Assembly: GCA_021776095.1 (NCBI GenBank)
Contig: JAJFGO010000118.1
Location: 1-64,000 of the forward strand
From: Kiloniellaceae bacterium
GTDB lineage: Bacteria; Pseudomonadota; Alphaproteobacteria; Kiloniellales; J153
DNA: 64,000 nucleotides
Reading direction: 5' to 3'
Shown here: positions 22,586 through 33,202 of the stretch, in pieces
How positions within the stretch are numbered: position 1 is the first letter of the stretch
Layout of the letters: every line of letters starts with the position of its first letter
Translations under genes and position numbers: made by a program
The notes under the pieces: model-generated
What the model was told of the DNA's origin: nothing
Seen by the model: only the letters and a program-made list of their open reading frames with translations
Databases searched by the model: none

Positions 22586-23767
22586 ATGATGAACCCTGAA
22601 CTCCTGATCCAAGAGGCCGCCACAGACCTGGGCGCGGCCCCCGGCCAGGCGGCGCCCCGCACCGCGGCCCTGCGCGCGGTCGAGCGGGCGATTGGCGATT
22701 TGCGCCGAGGCGAGCCGGTCATGCTCCAAGGCCCGAACGGCGCGGCGCTGGTTCTGGCGGTTGAGCCGGCGCGCGAGGACTCGTTGGCCCGCGCGGCCGA
22801 ACTGGGCACCGGCACGCCGTGCCTGATGCTGACCGGGCGGCGCGCGGGGGCACTTGGCCTAACGCCGACGCCTGATGCCGGGGCGGTCGCCCTGGCGGTT
22901 GACGGCCTCAACCTCACGGACCTCATTGATTTGGCGGACCCGGCGCGTGGCGCCAGGTGGCACGGACCTTTGGCCTTGGCGGCGGTACCGGCGCTCGGCG
23001 CCTCGGCCGTGAATATCGTTAAGCTGGCGCGCCTTTTACCGGCCGCCCTGGTCATCTCTCTGGCGGCTCCGGCGCGCCCGGAGGGCGTGAGCGTCGGGTC
23101 ATGGGCCGCCTGGGCCATGGCCCAGGATGTCTTGGCGGTCGCGGTGGCTGACATCGCTGAATACAGCTTGGCCGCCTCGGGTCTGCTGACCCGGGTTGCC
23201 GAAGCACGCCTACCCCTGGCTGGCGCCGAAGACGCACGGGTTGTGGCCTTCCGCCCGGGCGATGGCGGCAAGGCCCACCTGGCCATCATCATCGGCGCGC
23301 CGAAACCGGACGATAGCGTTTTGGTTCGGGTCCATTCGGAGTGCTTCACCGGCGACCTTCTGGGCAGCCTGCGCTGCGATTGCGGCGACCAGCTGCGCGG
23401 CGCGATCGAGGCGATTGCCCAGGCGGGATCGGGCGTGCTGCTCTATTTGTCGCAGGAGGGCCGGGGCATCGGCCTGGTCAACAAGCTACGCGCCTATCAG
23501 GTCCAGGATGGCGGCGCTGATACCGCCCAGGCCAACGAGGCGCTCGGCTTCGACGCCGACGAGCGGATCTACCAGCCGGCCGCGGTCATGCTGCAGCAAC
23601 TCGACCTGTGCCGGGTCCGCCTTCTGACTAACAATCCGCAGAAGGTGGCGGCGCTCACCCGCTGCGGCATCGACGTGACGGAAAGGGTGCCGCACGCCTT
23701 TCCGGCCAATGACCATAACGAATTTTACCTGGCCACAAAGGCGGCGCGCTTCGGGCACCAGTTTTAG
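22586..23767 (+). CDS. ribA: GTP cyclohydrolase II with a degenerate DHBP-synthase-like N-terminal domain
   Basis: A 393-residue protein. Residues 220-393 are GTP cyclohydrolase II, the first step of riboflavin synthesis. Zinc ligands are C253, C264 and C266 (ECFTGDLLGSLRCDCGDQL). The catalytic segment is LYLSQEGRGIGLVNKLRAYQ and LLTNNPQKV is also present. The first 210 residues follow the outline of 3,4-dihydroxybutanone-4-phosphate synthase (AIGDLRRGEPV) but lack its acidic DDExRE active-site motif, so this half is probably not catalytic. Two consecutive ATG codons occur at 22586 and 22589. It lies upstream of the NfuA-like gene. Confidence 0.9.
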   Translation: MMNPELLIQEAATDLGAAPGQAAPRTAALRAVERAIGDLRRGEPVMLQGPNGAALVLAVEPAREDSLARAAELGTGTPCLMLTGRRAGALGLTPTPDAGAVALAVDGLNLTDLIDLADPARGARWHGPLALAAVPALGASAVNIVKLARLLPAALVISLAAPARPEGVSVGSWAAWAMAQDVLAVAVADIAEYSLAASGLLTRVAEARLPLAGAEDARVVAFRPGDGGKAHLAIIIGAPKPDDSVLVRVHSECFTGDLLGSLRCDCGDQLRGAIEAIAQAGSGVLLYLSQEGRGIGLVNKLRAYQVQDGGADTAQANEALGFDADERIYQPAAVMLQQLDLCRVRLLTNNPQKVAALTRCGIDVTERVPHAFPANDHNEFYLATKAARFGHQF

Positions 23768-23862
23768 AGGCGGTCCGGCGGCCTTGACCTTGGCCGCCGG
23801 GCGCCGCACATAACATGGATCACATTCCCGCAGCTGGCGGGACCTGGCAGGAGGTAACCGAC

Positions 23863-24423
23863 GTGTTCATTCAGACCGAAGAGACGCCGAACCCGGCGAC
23901 CCTGAAGTTTCTTCCCGGCCGCGAGGTCCTGAACGGCCGGACCGCGGATTTCCCTGATCCCGCCCAAGCGGAGGCCTCGCCGCTTGCTCAACGGCTGTTT
24001 CAGGTCGAAGGCGTCACCCGGGTCTTCCTAGGCGCGGACTTCGTCACCATCACCAAGGACGACGAGCGGGAGTGGTACCTGCTGAAGCCCGCGATCCTGG
24101 GGGTGATCATGGAGCATTTCACCGCCGGGCGCCCGGTCCTGATCGACCAGGCGGTCGGAACTGCCGGCGATAGCGCCGATAGCGAGGAAGACACCGAGAT
24201 CGTCTCCCAAATCAAGGAGCTGTTGGATACGCGGGTGCGCCCCGCAGTGGCGCAGGACGGCGGCGACATCATCTATCAGGGTTTCGAGGGCGGCGTGGTC
24301 TTTCTGACCATGCAAGGCGCCTGCTCCGGCTGCCCCAGTTCGACCGCGACCCTCAAGATGGGCATCGAGAACATGCTGCGCCACTATATTCCCGAGGTCG
24401 TCGAGGTCCGTGCGGTTCTCTGA
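23863..24423 (+). CDS. NifU-family Fe-S cluster scaffold/carrier (NfuA-like)
   Basis: A 186-residue protein. The N-terminal Nfu_N domain begins IQTEETPNPATLKFLPG, and the C-terminal NifU domain carries the cluster-binding CSGC motif (GACSGCPSSTATLKMGIE). It accepts and delivers Fe-S clusters in the cytoplasm. The GTG start at 23863 has a strong AGGAGGT ribosome-binding site just upstream, which decides against the earlier ATG at 23815. A CGGCGGCC/GGCCGCCG stem lies between ribA and this gene, without a T-run. It is convergent with the deacetylase gene. Confidence 0.92.
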   Translation: MFIQTEETPNPATLKFLPGREVLNGRTADFPDPAQAEASPLAQRLFQVEGVTRVFLGADFVTITKDDEREWYLLKPAILGVIMEHFTAGRPVLIDQAVGTAGDSADSEEDTEIVSQIKELLDTRVRPAVAQDGGDIIYQGFEGGVVFLTMQGACSGCPSSTATLKMGIENMLRHYIPEVVEVRAVL

Positions 24424-24435
24424 CCGCGTTTCGCT

Positions 24436-25539
24436 CTAACGTTCGGCGGTGGCCTCGGCCGGCACGTAGAACTGACGGCCGCGCCAGCGCCAGCGCCCAT
24501 CGGGCCCCGGCATGGTGCAGTTGATCCGTGCCCGGCCCGGCCCGAAGGCGCGGTCCAGGCGGGTTTCGACCCGCCGGTCGCCGAGCCGTTCTAGGGTCAG
24601 GTCGGCCCTGCTGGCAAAGCAACTGAGTGCGCCCAACCCCTTTACCCCCTCGGCCACCGTGAAGCCGTAAAACGGCGGATTGGTCGCCGCGCTCAGCAGT
24701 GGGTCGGCCGGCGTCATGTCGTCGACCGGTAGGGGAAGCGAATTCGCGATCAGACGAAAGCGATCCATATCGCCGTATTTCTCGCTCAGGGGAAAACGCG
24801 GCAAGTCGAAGAGGTTGTCGGTTCGGCCAATCGCACCGGAATGCTGTCCAAAGGCCGCGATCATGCCCACTTCGCGCGCCGTTTCGCCGATCGCCAGGCT
24901 GATTTCGCCGTAGGGATAGGCGAAAATCACCGGCGCCTCGCCCAGTTCCTGCTTGAGCCGCTTGGCGCCGTCGGCGATTTCGGCTCGTATGGTGGCTTGC
25001 GATTGCCGGATCATGTGGCCGTGGGTCACGCCGTGGTTGCCGATGTTGACGCCGCCGCCCGCGACCATCTCACGCAGTTGGTCCCAGCTCATGTAATCGG
25101 GCAGGGCGCTGTCCAGGGCCTGGGTCGCGACGAAAACGGTAAATGGCAGGCCGGTGGCGCGCAGGCGCGGCCAGGCCTCGCGGTAGACCGACAGGAAGGC
25201 ATCGTCGATGGTGATGGCGACCGTGCGCTCCGGCAGGTTCCGACCCTCGCGCAGCGCGGCCACGATCTCGGGTAGCGGCAGCACCGCATAGGGCCCGGAG
25301 GCGAGCTCTGCGATGTGGGCCTCGAACTGCTCCAGCCCGATGTTGGTCGAAGGGTGCCGGGGGTCGCCGAATCGATGGTACATGACCACCGCAGCGCCGT
25401 TGTCCGCAGGTATCTCGACGGCGTTCGCGCCGGACGTACATGCCAGGTATATCGACACGATGGCAGCGGCAATCGCCGTCTTCGCCTTGGTTCGAACTGC
25501 CGCCGGTCGAAACCCAACCGGCGCTTGCGTATGTTGCAT
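24436..25539 (-). CDS. Exported polysaccharide deacetylase (CE4 family)
   Basis: A 367-residue protein with a signal-peptide-like N-terminus (hydrophobic AIAAAIVSIYLAC at 24-36, then GANAVE). The NodB domain shows AAVVMYHRFGD, TVAITIDDAF (metal Asp), NIGNHGVTHGHM (metal His pair) and FAYPYGE. It probably deacetylates peptidoglycan or an exopolysaccharide outside the cytoplasm. The C-terminal 100 residues form an extra beta-rich domain (PPFYGFTVAEG onward). It is transcribed away from the RutE-like gene. Confidence 0.87.
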   Translation of the reverse strand: MQHTQAPVGFRPAAVRTKAKTAIAAAIVSIYLACTSGANAVEIPADNGAAVVMYHRFGDPRHPSTNIGLEQFEAHIAELASGPYAVLPLPEIVAALREGRNLPERTVAITIDDAFLSVYREAWPRLRATGLPFTVFVATQALDSALPDYMSWDQLREMVAGGGVNIGNHGVTHGHMIRQSQATIRAEIADGAKRLKQELGEAPVIFAYPYGEISLAIGETAREVGMIAAFGQHSGAIGRTDNLFDLPRFPLSEKYGDMDRFRLIANSLPLPVDDMTPADPLLSAATNPPFYGFTVAEGVKGLGALSCFASRADLTLERLGDRRVETRLDRAFGPGRARINCTMPGPDGRWRWRGRQFYVPAEATAER

Positions 25540-25613
25540 AGCCTGTCTCGAAACTTTATTTCACATAGGGACGGGCCCGCATAGTGCGGCCAAAAGAGTC
25601 AAGAAAGGTTTAC

Positions 25614-26207
25614 GTGGTGAACAAAATCTTGAGCGACGACGGCCTCGATTTGGTCTTCCGTGCCGCGCGGACTCACTCTAGCTGGCTCAGCGGCGAGGTC
25701 AGCGAGGTGCTGCTCGAAGCGGTTTACGACCTCGCTAAGATGGGGCCGACCAGCGCCAATTGCAGCCCCATGCGCGTTGTCTTCGTGCGCTCCAAGGCGG
25801 CTAAGGAACGCCTGCGGCCGGCCTTGGCCGAAGGCAATGTCGAGAAAACCATGGCTGCCCCGGCGACCGCGATCATCGGCTACGACACCCGCTTTCACGA
25901 TCGGCTGCCGGAGCTGTTCCCGCACACCGATGCGAAGTCCTGGTTCGAGGGTAACGACGACCTGATCCAAGAAACCGCCTTTCGCAATGGGACCCTGAGT
26001 GGTGCCTACTTCATCTTGGCCGCCCGGGCCCTGGGCCTCGATTGCGGCCCCATGTCGGGCTTCGACCGGGCCAAGGCCGATGCCGCATTTTTCCCCGACG
26101 GCCGAATCAAGTCGAATTTCCTGTGCAACTTGGGCTACGGCGACTCCGGAAAGCTACATCCGCGTGGGCCGCGTCTGGACTTCGCCGAAGCGTGCCGGAT
26201 TGACTGA
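25614..26207 (+). CDS. RutE/HadB-type malonic semialdehyde reductase (nitroreductase family)
   Basis: About 197 residues, near the 196 typical of RutE. KMGPTSANCSPMRVVFV is the FMN-binding N-terminal segment, followed by TAIIGYDTRFHDRLPELFPH and LDCGPMSGFDRAKAD with KSNFLCNLGYGD near the end. The family reduces malonic semialdehyde to 3-hydroxypropionate in pyrimidine breakdown. No other rut genes are present, so a general semialdehyde or nitro-compound reductase is possible. GTG 25614 has AAAGG five bases upstream, preferred over 25584. The stop overlaps the tsaB start region by eight bases. Confidence 0.86.
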   Translation: MVNKILSDDGLDLVFRAARTHSSWLSGEVSEVLLEAVYDLAKMGPTSANCSPMRVVFVRSKAAKERLRPALAEGNVEKTMAAPATAIIGYDTRFHDRLPELFPHTDAKSWFEGNDDLIQETAFRNGTLSGAYFILAARALGLDCGPMSGFDRAKADAAFFPDGRIKSNFLCNLGYGDSGKLHPRGPRLDFAEACRID

Positions 26208-26955
26208 TACACCCAGAATTCTGGCACTGGATAGCGCCGGGGCGTCGTGCTCGGCCGCGATTTGGGTGGCGGGTGCGATTCTTGCGCGGCGAGGTGAGGC
26301 CATGGCCCGGGGCCAGTCGGAGCGGCTTATGCCTATGATCCTGGAAGTCATGGCCGAGGCCGGCCTGGGCTTCGAAGCGATCGATGCCATCGCCGTTACC
26401 CTAGGCCCAGGCGGCTTTACCGGGGTGCGCATCGGACTTGCCGCAGCGCGCGGCCTCGCCCTGGCGCGCGCCCGGCCCCTGGTTGGGATCGGCAGTTTTT
26501 CAGCCCTGGCTGCCACGGTGCCGGCATGGCCGCCGGCCGGCCATGTGGTCGCCGCGATCGAATCCAAGCGCGCCGAAATTTACCTTCAGACCTTCGCCGC
26601 GCGGGGGTCGGACGGGGTCCCGGTGCCGCACGGGTCCGGGCGGGCGGTCTCGCCGGCAGATTTGGCTGGCGCCCTGCCGTCTGGGCCAGTTCTAATGGTC
26701 GGTGACGGCGCGGCACGGGCCGTCGAGGTGCTGGTGGCGGCCGGGCGCGCCGCGTCTCGTGCGCCGGATCCCGGCCCCTGTATCGCTGCGTCAGTCGCCC
26801 GCCTGGCGGCGGCACGGGCCTTGCCTTCGGTGGACACAGACCCGCCCCGGCCGATCTACCTGCGGGGCGCGGATGTCACTTTGCCGGACGGCCGCAAAGT
26901 TCAAGCGCCAAGCCCGGCCCCGGATCGGGCGCACCGGCCTGCCCGGCCACAATGA
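26200..26955 (+). CDS. tsaB: tRNA threonylcarbamoyladenosine biosynthesis protein TsaB
   Basis: About 251 residues. The ASKHA-fold N-terminus is RILALDSAGASCSAAIW, followed by the family's most conserved block VTLGPGGFTGVRIGLAAARG and the AAIESKRAEIY strand. TsaB partners TsaD and TsaE in making t6A37 on ANN-decoding tRNAs. The TTG start at 26200 lies inside the 3' end of the preceding gene and matches the usual TsaB N-terminus. Its stop overlaps the rimI start (ATGA), an arrangement common in this class. Confidence 0.93.
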   Translation: MTDTPRILALDSAGASCSAAIWVAGAILARRGEAMARGQSERLMPMILEVMAEAGLGFEAIDAIAVTLGPGGFTGVRIGLAAARGLALARARPLVGIGSFSALAATVPAWPPAGHVVAAIESKRAEIYLQTFAARGSDGVPVPHGSGRAVSPADLAGALPSGPVLMVGDGAARAVEVLVAAGRAASRAPDPGPCIAASVARLAAARALPSVDTDPPRPIYLRGADVTLPDGRKVQAPSPAPDRAHRPARPQ

Positions 26956-27473
26956 CCGCGTCCCTGGCCCAGGCTGCCGGTCCTGCAATTCGCGAGATCG
27001 AGCCGGGCGATCTTCCCCTAATCGCTCAAATGCATGCGCGCTGCTTTGCCGACGGGCGCGGTGGCGCGGTGTGGAGCGAGACGGAAATCGCCAAGATCTT
27101 GGACCTGCCGTTGACTTTCGGGCTCTTGGCCTGGGCCCCGGACGATGGGGCGGCGGGCAACGGTCCACTGCCACTCGGCTTTGCCTTGTGCCGTTGCGCC
27201 GCCGACGAAGGGGAAATCCTCTCGCTCGGCGTCGTTGACCGGGCGCGCCGTGGCGGGGTCGGCCGGGCGCTGGTGGACGCAGCCCTGGCACGCGGTGCGC
27301 GTGGCGGCGCCCGGCGGTTCTACCTGGAAGTGGCGGAGGATAATTTGGCCGCCCGCAAACTATACGGTGCGGCTGGATTTATCCTGTCCGGCCGGCGGCC
27401 CAATTACTATCGGCGTCCGGCGGGGCCAGCGACTGCCCTGGTATTTGCCCGCGAGCTACTATCGGGCGACTAA
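26952..27473 (+). CDS. rimI: Ribosomal protein S18-alanine N-acetyltransferase
   Basis: A 173-residue GNAT enzyme. IREIEPGDLPLIAQMHARCF opens the fold, EGEILSLGVV is beta-4, and the acetyl-CoA pyrophosphate loop is RARRGGVGRALVDAAL. FYLEVAEDNLAARKLYGAAGF and RRPNYY are hallmarks of RimI. It acetylates the N-terminal alanine of ribosomal protein S18. Overlap with tsaB is four bases. The next 239 bases to the MucR gene are AT-rich and contain no gene. Confidence 0.92.
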   Translation: MTASLAQAAGPAIREIEPGDLPLIAQMHARCFADGRGGAVWSETEIAKILDLPLTFGLLAWAPDDGAAGNGPLPLGFALCRCAADEGEILSLGVVDRARRGGVGRALVDAALARGARGGARRFYLEVAEDNLAARKLYGAAGFILSGRRPNYYRRPAGPATALVFARELLSGD

Positions 27474-27712
27474 TGGCCTTGATTCCGAATTGGCTACCGT
27501 TTTGTCCGTTATGGACTGTTTTGCGGCTTAATTATCCGTTTTGTGTATTGGCTTGGTCTAGCGTAAATGGAGTCTCAAATCGCACGGTTGCAGTCCCGAC
27601 ATGCTGAAATGTGCGAGAGGGAAGTATCTTTTTCCAAATTTCTTTTGTTGCGTTTGCTGAGATAAGTACTTATATAGAGAGCTAATTCGAGAATAACGCA
27701 AAGAAAACAGCA

Positions 27713-28129
27713 ATGTCAGAACAAGCGAAATCCGGCGATCTGTTAGCATTAACATCCAATATCGTTTCAGCGCATGTTGCTAATAATTCAGTCGCTCTTG
27801 CCGACCTACCGCGTTTGATCCGGGATGTCCACGATACCCTAGTCAATGTAGGAAGCGGGAAGCAGCGCGAACAGGAGCGCCCGACGCCGGCAGTTCCAAT
27901 TCGCCGCTCGGTGACGCCGGAATTCATTATCTGCTTGGAAGACGGCAAAAAGTTGAAGATGCTCAAGCGTCACCTCAAAACCGCCTACAACATGACTCCC
28001 GAGGAATACAAGGAGCGTTGGGGCCTGCCCGCCGACTATCCCATGGTGGCGCCGAATTACGCCAAACAGCGCAGCCGCTTGGCCAAAGAAATCGGGCTGG
28101 GCACGCGCGCGCGGCGCGCCAAGGGATAA
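27713..28129 (+). CDS. MucR/Ros-family transcriptional regulator
   Basis: A 138-residue regulator. The C-terminal half has the MucR/Ros core FIICLEDGKKLKMLKRHLKT followed by MTPEEYKERWGLPADYPM. In classical Ros the zinc site is C-x2-C-x9-H-x3-4-H. Here the second Cys is Asp and the last His is missing (TAYNM), so zinc may be bound poorly or not at all, as reported for some Mesorhizobium homologues. Family members are H-NS-like, bind AT-rich promoters and control surface polysaccharides and virulence. The upstream 239 bases are markedly AT-rich, consistent with autoregulation. Confidence 0.92.
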   Translation: MSEQAKSGDLLALTSNIVSAHVANNSVALADLPRLIRDVHDTLVNVGSGKQREQERPTPAVPIRRSVTPEFIICLEDGKKLKMLKRHLKTAYNMTPEEYKERWGLPADYPMVAPNYAKQRSRLAKEIGLGTRARRAKG

Positions 28130-28260
28130 ATGTCCGCCGGGCGCCAGGCCGTCCGATCACCGCAGGGCCGAATTTGCCCCATAGCCTATTGGGTGGACGG
28201 CGCAATTTCCGCTAGGCTGTTGGCTTCCTCGGGACCAATTGGCCGTCGAATTCCAAGATT

Positions 28261-28749
28261 ATGACCTCGAAACTTGAGCGAATCTGCCGACGACGAGGCC
28301 TGAAAATGACAGATCAGCGCCGGATCATCGCCGGAGTCCTGTCCGAATCCAACGATCATCCCGACGTCGATCAGGTTTACCACCGGGCCATCAAGGTCGA
28401 CCCGCGCATCTCGATCGCGACCGTTTATCGCACCGTCAAGTTGTTCGAAGAGGCAAATATTCTCGAACGGCACGATTTCGGGGACGGCCGTGCGCGCTAC
28501 GAGGAAGCGGCCGACGAACACCACGATCATTTGATCGACATGCAATCCGGCAAAGTTCTAGAGTTCACCAATGACGAGATTGAACGCCTGCAGCGTGAAG
28601 TCGCGGCGAAGCTGGGTTATCGTCTGGTCGGTCACCGGCTCGAACTTTACGGCGTGCCAATCGGGGCTGAGCCCCGTGGTGGCGGATCGGCGGGCAACGG
28701 TCCGGCCGCGCCCGAAGGTAAGCCGGGCAAGCGTGGCGCGAGGAATTGA
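28261..28749 (+). CDS. fur: Fur-family metal-responsive regulator (Fur/Mur type)
   Basis: A 162-residue regulator. The HTH domain runs through LKMTDQRRIIAGVLSES and ISIATVYRTVKLFEEA. The metal-binding part is HHDHLIDMQSGKVLEF plus the preceding EEAADEH. The C-terminus LGYRLVGHRLELYGVP matches the alphaproteobacterial group, in which Fur often acts as a manganese regulator (Mur) because Irr controls iron. No structural CxxC pair is seen. The C-terminal 30 residues are a low-complexity Gly/Pro tail. It precedes olsB by 85 bases. Confidence 0.9.
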   Translation: MTSKLERICRRRGLKMTDQRRIIAGVLSESNDHPDVDQVYHRAIKVDPRISIATVYRTVKLFEEANILERHDFGDGRARYEEAADEHHDHLIDMQSGKVLEFTNDEIERLQREVAAKLGYRLVGHRLELYGVPIGAEPRGGGSAGNGPAAPEGKPGKRGARN

Positions 28750-28833
28750 CGGGCGCCGGTTGAGCGCCGTCGCACCTATCGGTGTTGAAGCGCCGACCAA
28801 CTTGATCTTTCGGAAACCGATGGGGCCGCGTTC

Positions 28834-29649
28834 ATGACCCTGATCGAAGCGAACCGTTCACGTGTGGTCGACGTCCGGGCGGCCGGCCTTTACATGCGCC
28901 TTGCTGAAACCGATGAGGAAGTCATGGCGGCGCAGGCTTTGCGCTACCGTGTCTTTTACGAGGGCATGGCGGCCAAGCCGAATGCCGCCGTGGCCGCGGT
29001 CAAGCGCGATTTCGATTCCTTCGACGATTTTTGCGATCACCTCTTGGTCTTCGACGAATCACGTGGCGAGGGCCCGAATGCGGTGGTGGGCACGTACCGG
29101 GTCATGCGCCGCGAAAACGCGGCACGGTGCGGGCAGTTCTACTCGGCCGACGAGTACGATATTGCGCCGCTGGTATCCTATCCGGGCGAAATATTGGAAC
29201 TGGGCCGCTCCTGCATCGACGTGGCTTATCGCACGGGCAAGACCATGCAAATCTTGTGGCGCGGAATCGCCGACTACGTTTTGGGCCATGACATTCAGCT
29301 TATGTTCGGTTGCGCCAGTCTGCTGGGAACGGATCCCGACCACTTAGCGGTGCCACTGACGTACCTGCATCGCAATCACCTGGCACCGCCGGCCCTGCGA
29401 CCGGTGGCATTGGAGAAACGGTACGTCTCGATGAACCGTATTCCTGCGGCTGAGGTGGCACCGTCGCTGGCCCGCAAGATGTTGCCGCCCTTGATCAAAG
29501 GCTATTTGAGGCTCGGTGGATTTGTCGGCGACGGCGCGGTGGTCGACCATGATTTCGGCACCACCGATGTTTGCATAGTGGTCAAGACCGACTTGGTGAC
29601 CGAACGCTATTACCGGCACTATAGTCGTGACGAGCCCAGCAAGTCTTGA
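28834..29649 (+). CDS. olsB: Ornithine-(acyl-ACP) N-acyltransferase
   Basis: A 271-residue GNAT-type acyltransferase. ALRYRVFYEGM, FDDFCDHLLVFD, VVGTYRVMR and ILELGRSCIDVAYR are signature OlsB blocks. It transfers a 3-hydroxyacyl group from ACP to ornithine to give lyso-ornithine lipid at the inner membrane. The next gene, an AGPAT-family acyltransferase overlapping by 23 bases, is the matching OlsA, so ornithine lipids are predicted. An ATG start at 28834 follows a spaced purine-rich region. Confidence 0.9.
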   Translation: MTLIEANRSRVVDVRAAGLYMRLAETDEEVMAAQALRYRVFYEGMAAKPNAAVAAVKRDFDSFDDFCDHLLVFDESRGEGPNAVVGTYRVMRRENAARCGQFYSADEYDIAPLVSYPGEILELGRSCIDVAYRTGKTMQILWRGIADYVLGHDIQLMFGCASLLGTDPDHLAVPLTYLHRNHLAPPALRPVALEKRYVSMNRIPAAEVAPSLARKMLPPLIKGYLRLGGFVGDGAVVDHDFGTTDVCIVVKTDLVTERYYRHYSRDEPSKS

Positions 29650-30568
29650 AAGCGCGTTGGAGTTCAGAGACTCTTCCGGCGAGCCGCCAGACGGTTCGTC
29701 GGACGCAACTGGTGCGTTGGGCTTAGGCTTGGCGCGGCCTGGCAATACCGGCATGGGGTCGACCTTGCGGGCCTTTGGCCGCCTGCTGGCGTACCTCGGC
29801 CTGACCATGCCCTTGATGCCTGTTCAAGCCCTCGCGGTGCGCTTCGCCTGGCCCCTGCGCGAGAGCATGCCGCGGTGGTATCACCGCCGGTGTTGCCGGA
29901 TCCTGGGCTTCCGGGTCGAGCGGCGCGGCCGCCAATCGCGGGTCCATCCCACCCTTTATGTGGCGAACCACGTTTCGTACTTCGACATCACCGTGCTCGG
30001 GTCCTTAATTCCGGGCTCCTTCGTGGCTAAGTCGGAGGTCGCCAGTTGGCCCCTGTTCGGCCGCCTGGCCAAGCTGCAGCGCACGGTCTTCGTCGAGCGG
30101 CGCGGCCGGGAGGCAGGGACTCACCGCGACGAAATCTCCAACAGGCTTCGGGCCGGCACCAACTTGATCTTGTTTCCCGAAGGCACTAGCGGCGACGGCA
30201 ATAGGGTTCTGCCGTTCAAGAGTGCGCTATTCGCGGTCGCGGAGCGTCACCCCAGTGGTCAACCCCTGTGCGTGCAAGCGGTTTCGGTTTCTTACACGCG
30301 CCTTGACGGCGTCCCCATGGGCCGCTATCTGCGCCCTTTCCTGGCCTGGTTCGGCGATATGGACCTGGCGTGGCACTTGTGGCACGCGGTGGGGCTCGGC
30401 CGGGTCACGGTCGTGGTCGAATTCCACGAGCCGGTCACGATCGACGATTTCAACTCCCGCAAGGACCTTGCCCGGCATTGCGAGGACGTGGTTGCTTTGG
30501 GTGTCGCCACCGCGTTGGCTGGCCGCCGGCGCGAGCGCGCTACCGACGCCGGCGAGACCGGTCAATGA
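29627..30568 (+). CDS. olsA: Lysophospholipid/lyso-ornithine-lipid acyltransferase (PlsC family)
   Basis: A 313-residue protein. Catalytic motif NHVSYFD (H-x4-D) and the substrate-binding FPEGTSGDG are clear. A hydrophobic segment (LLAYLGLTMPLMPVQALAVRF) precedes them, fitting membrane association. The GTG start at 29627 lies inside olsB; ATG 29753 is an alternative and would drop about 42 polar residues. Coupling to olsB points to lyso-ornithine lipid O-acylation. General 1-acylglycerol-3-phosphate acylation is the alternative. Confidence 0.85.
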   Translation: MTSPASLESALEFRDSSGEPPDGSSDATGALGLGLARPGNTGMGSTLRAFGRLLAYLGLTMPLMPVQALAVRFAWPLRESMPRWYHRRCCRILGFRVERRGRQSRVHPTLYVANHVSYFDITVLGSLIPGSFVAKSEVASWPLFGRLAKLQRTVFVERRGREAGTHRDEISNRLRAGTNLILFPEGTSGDGNRVLPFKSALFAVAERHPSGQPLCVQAVSVSYTRLDGVPMGRYLRPFLAWFGDMDLAWHLWHAVGLGRVTVVVEFHEPVTIDDFNSRKDLARHCEDVVALGVATALAGRRRERATDAGETGQ

Positions 30569-30664
30569 GGCAGGCCCAAGGTGCCCGGAACGCGACGGAC
30601 GGCGAACTGACGAGCCGAGCGGCAATCGGACCAGTCCGCGCTAAGACCGATAGGTGATTGAGTT

Positions 30665-32106
<1,442 letters not shown>

Positions 32107-32110
<4 letters not shown>

Positions 32111-33189
32111 CCTCGGTCTCGAAACCGCCGCCGGCTGTGCTGGGCGACAACATGAGCGTTGAGGAAACCATGCGCCAACTGCGCTTCGACGATAACGCCC
32201 TTCAACCGCTGTTGTTCGGGGAGCACGATCGGCACCTGGCCCGGCTGGAGCAATTGCTGGGCGTGCGCCTGGCCTCGCGCGGGGACTGCTTATCCATTTC
32301 CGGGCCGGGCGAGGCCGTCGAGGTCGCGTCCTTGGCGCTGACCGCCCTTTACGAGCGCTTGCGCAAGGGCTTGGAGGTTGGCAACGGCGAGATCGACGCG
32401 GCGGTGCGCATGGCGACCCAAGCGCCCAGCGCGCCGGCCGGCGCGCAAGCGGCCGCCGATCCGCACAACGACGACATTTCGATTCGTACCCGCAAGCGCC
32501 ACGTTTCGCCGCGCTCGCCTAACCAGGTGGCCTATATTCGTGCCCTGCGTAGCCACGAGCTGGTTTTCGCCACCGGACCCGCAGGCACCGGCAAGACCTA
32601 CCTGGCGGTGGTCATGGCGGTGTCGCTGCTTCTGGAGGGCCGGGTCGACCGCATTATCCTGTCGCGCCCAGCGGTCGAGGCGGGCGAGCGCTTGGGCTTC
32701 TTGCCCGGCGATCTGCGAGAGAAAGTAGACCCCTACCTGCGGCCGCTCTACGATGCGCTCTACGAAATGCTGCCCGCGGAACAAGTGATGAGCCGGCTTT
32801 CCAACGGCGAGATCGAGGTCGCGCCGCTCGCCTTCATGCGGGGCCGTACGCTCAGCAATTCCTTCGTGATTCTGGACGAGGCGCAGAACACCACACCGGT
32901 GCAGATGAAGATGTTTTTAACGCGCCTGGGCGAAAACAGTCGCATGGCCGTCACGGGGGACCTTTCGCAAGTCGATCTGCCGGCCAAGCAGCGTTCCGGT
33001 CTGCGCGACGCCGTCGATTTGCTATCCCGCATGGACGACGTGGCCTTCGTGCGCTTCACCAATAGCGATGTCATGCGCCATTCCTTGGTCACGCGGATCG
33101 TGCGGGCCTACGAGGCGCGCGAGCCCGCCGAGCAAGGCAATGGCGCCGGCTCGGACGACGCCGGCGGCGGGGGCAGCGAAAGCGCGTAA
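32107..33189 (+). CDS. phoH: PhoH-family ATPase (YbeZ)
   Basis: A 360-residue P-loop protein. Walker A is [12 protein letters not shown], Walker B is FVILDEAQN, and GDLSQVDLP is the sensor segment of the PhoH family. YbeZ is linked to YbeY in ribosome maturation and RNA turnover, and ybeY follows directly. GTG start at 32107 overlaps the miaB stop (GTGA). An N-terminal KH-like domain (residues 20-90) fits RNA binding. Confidence 0.93.
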
Positions 33190-33202
33190 TGCGCCCAAAA
33201 CC

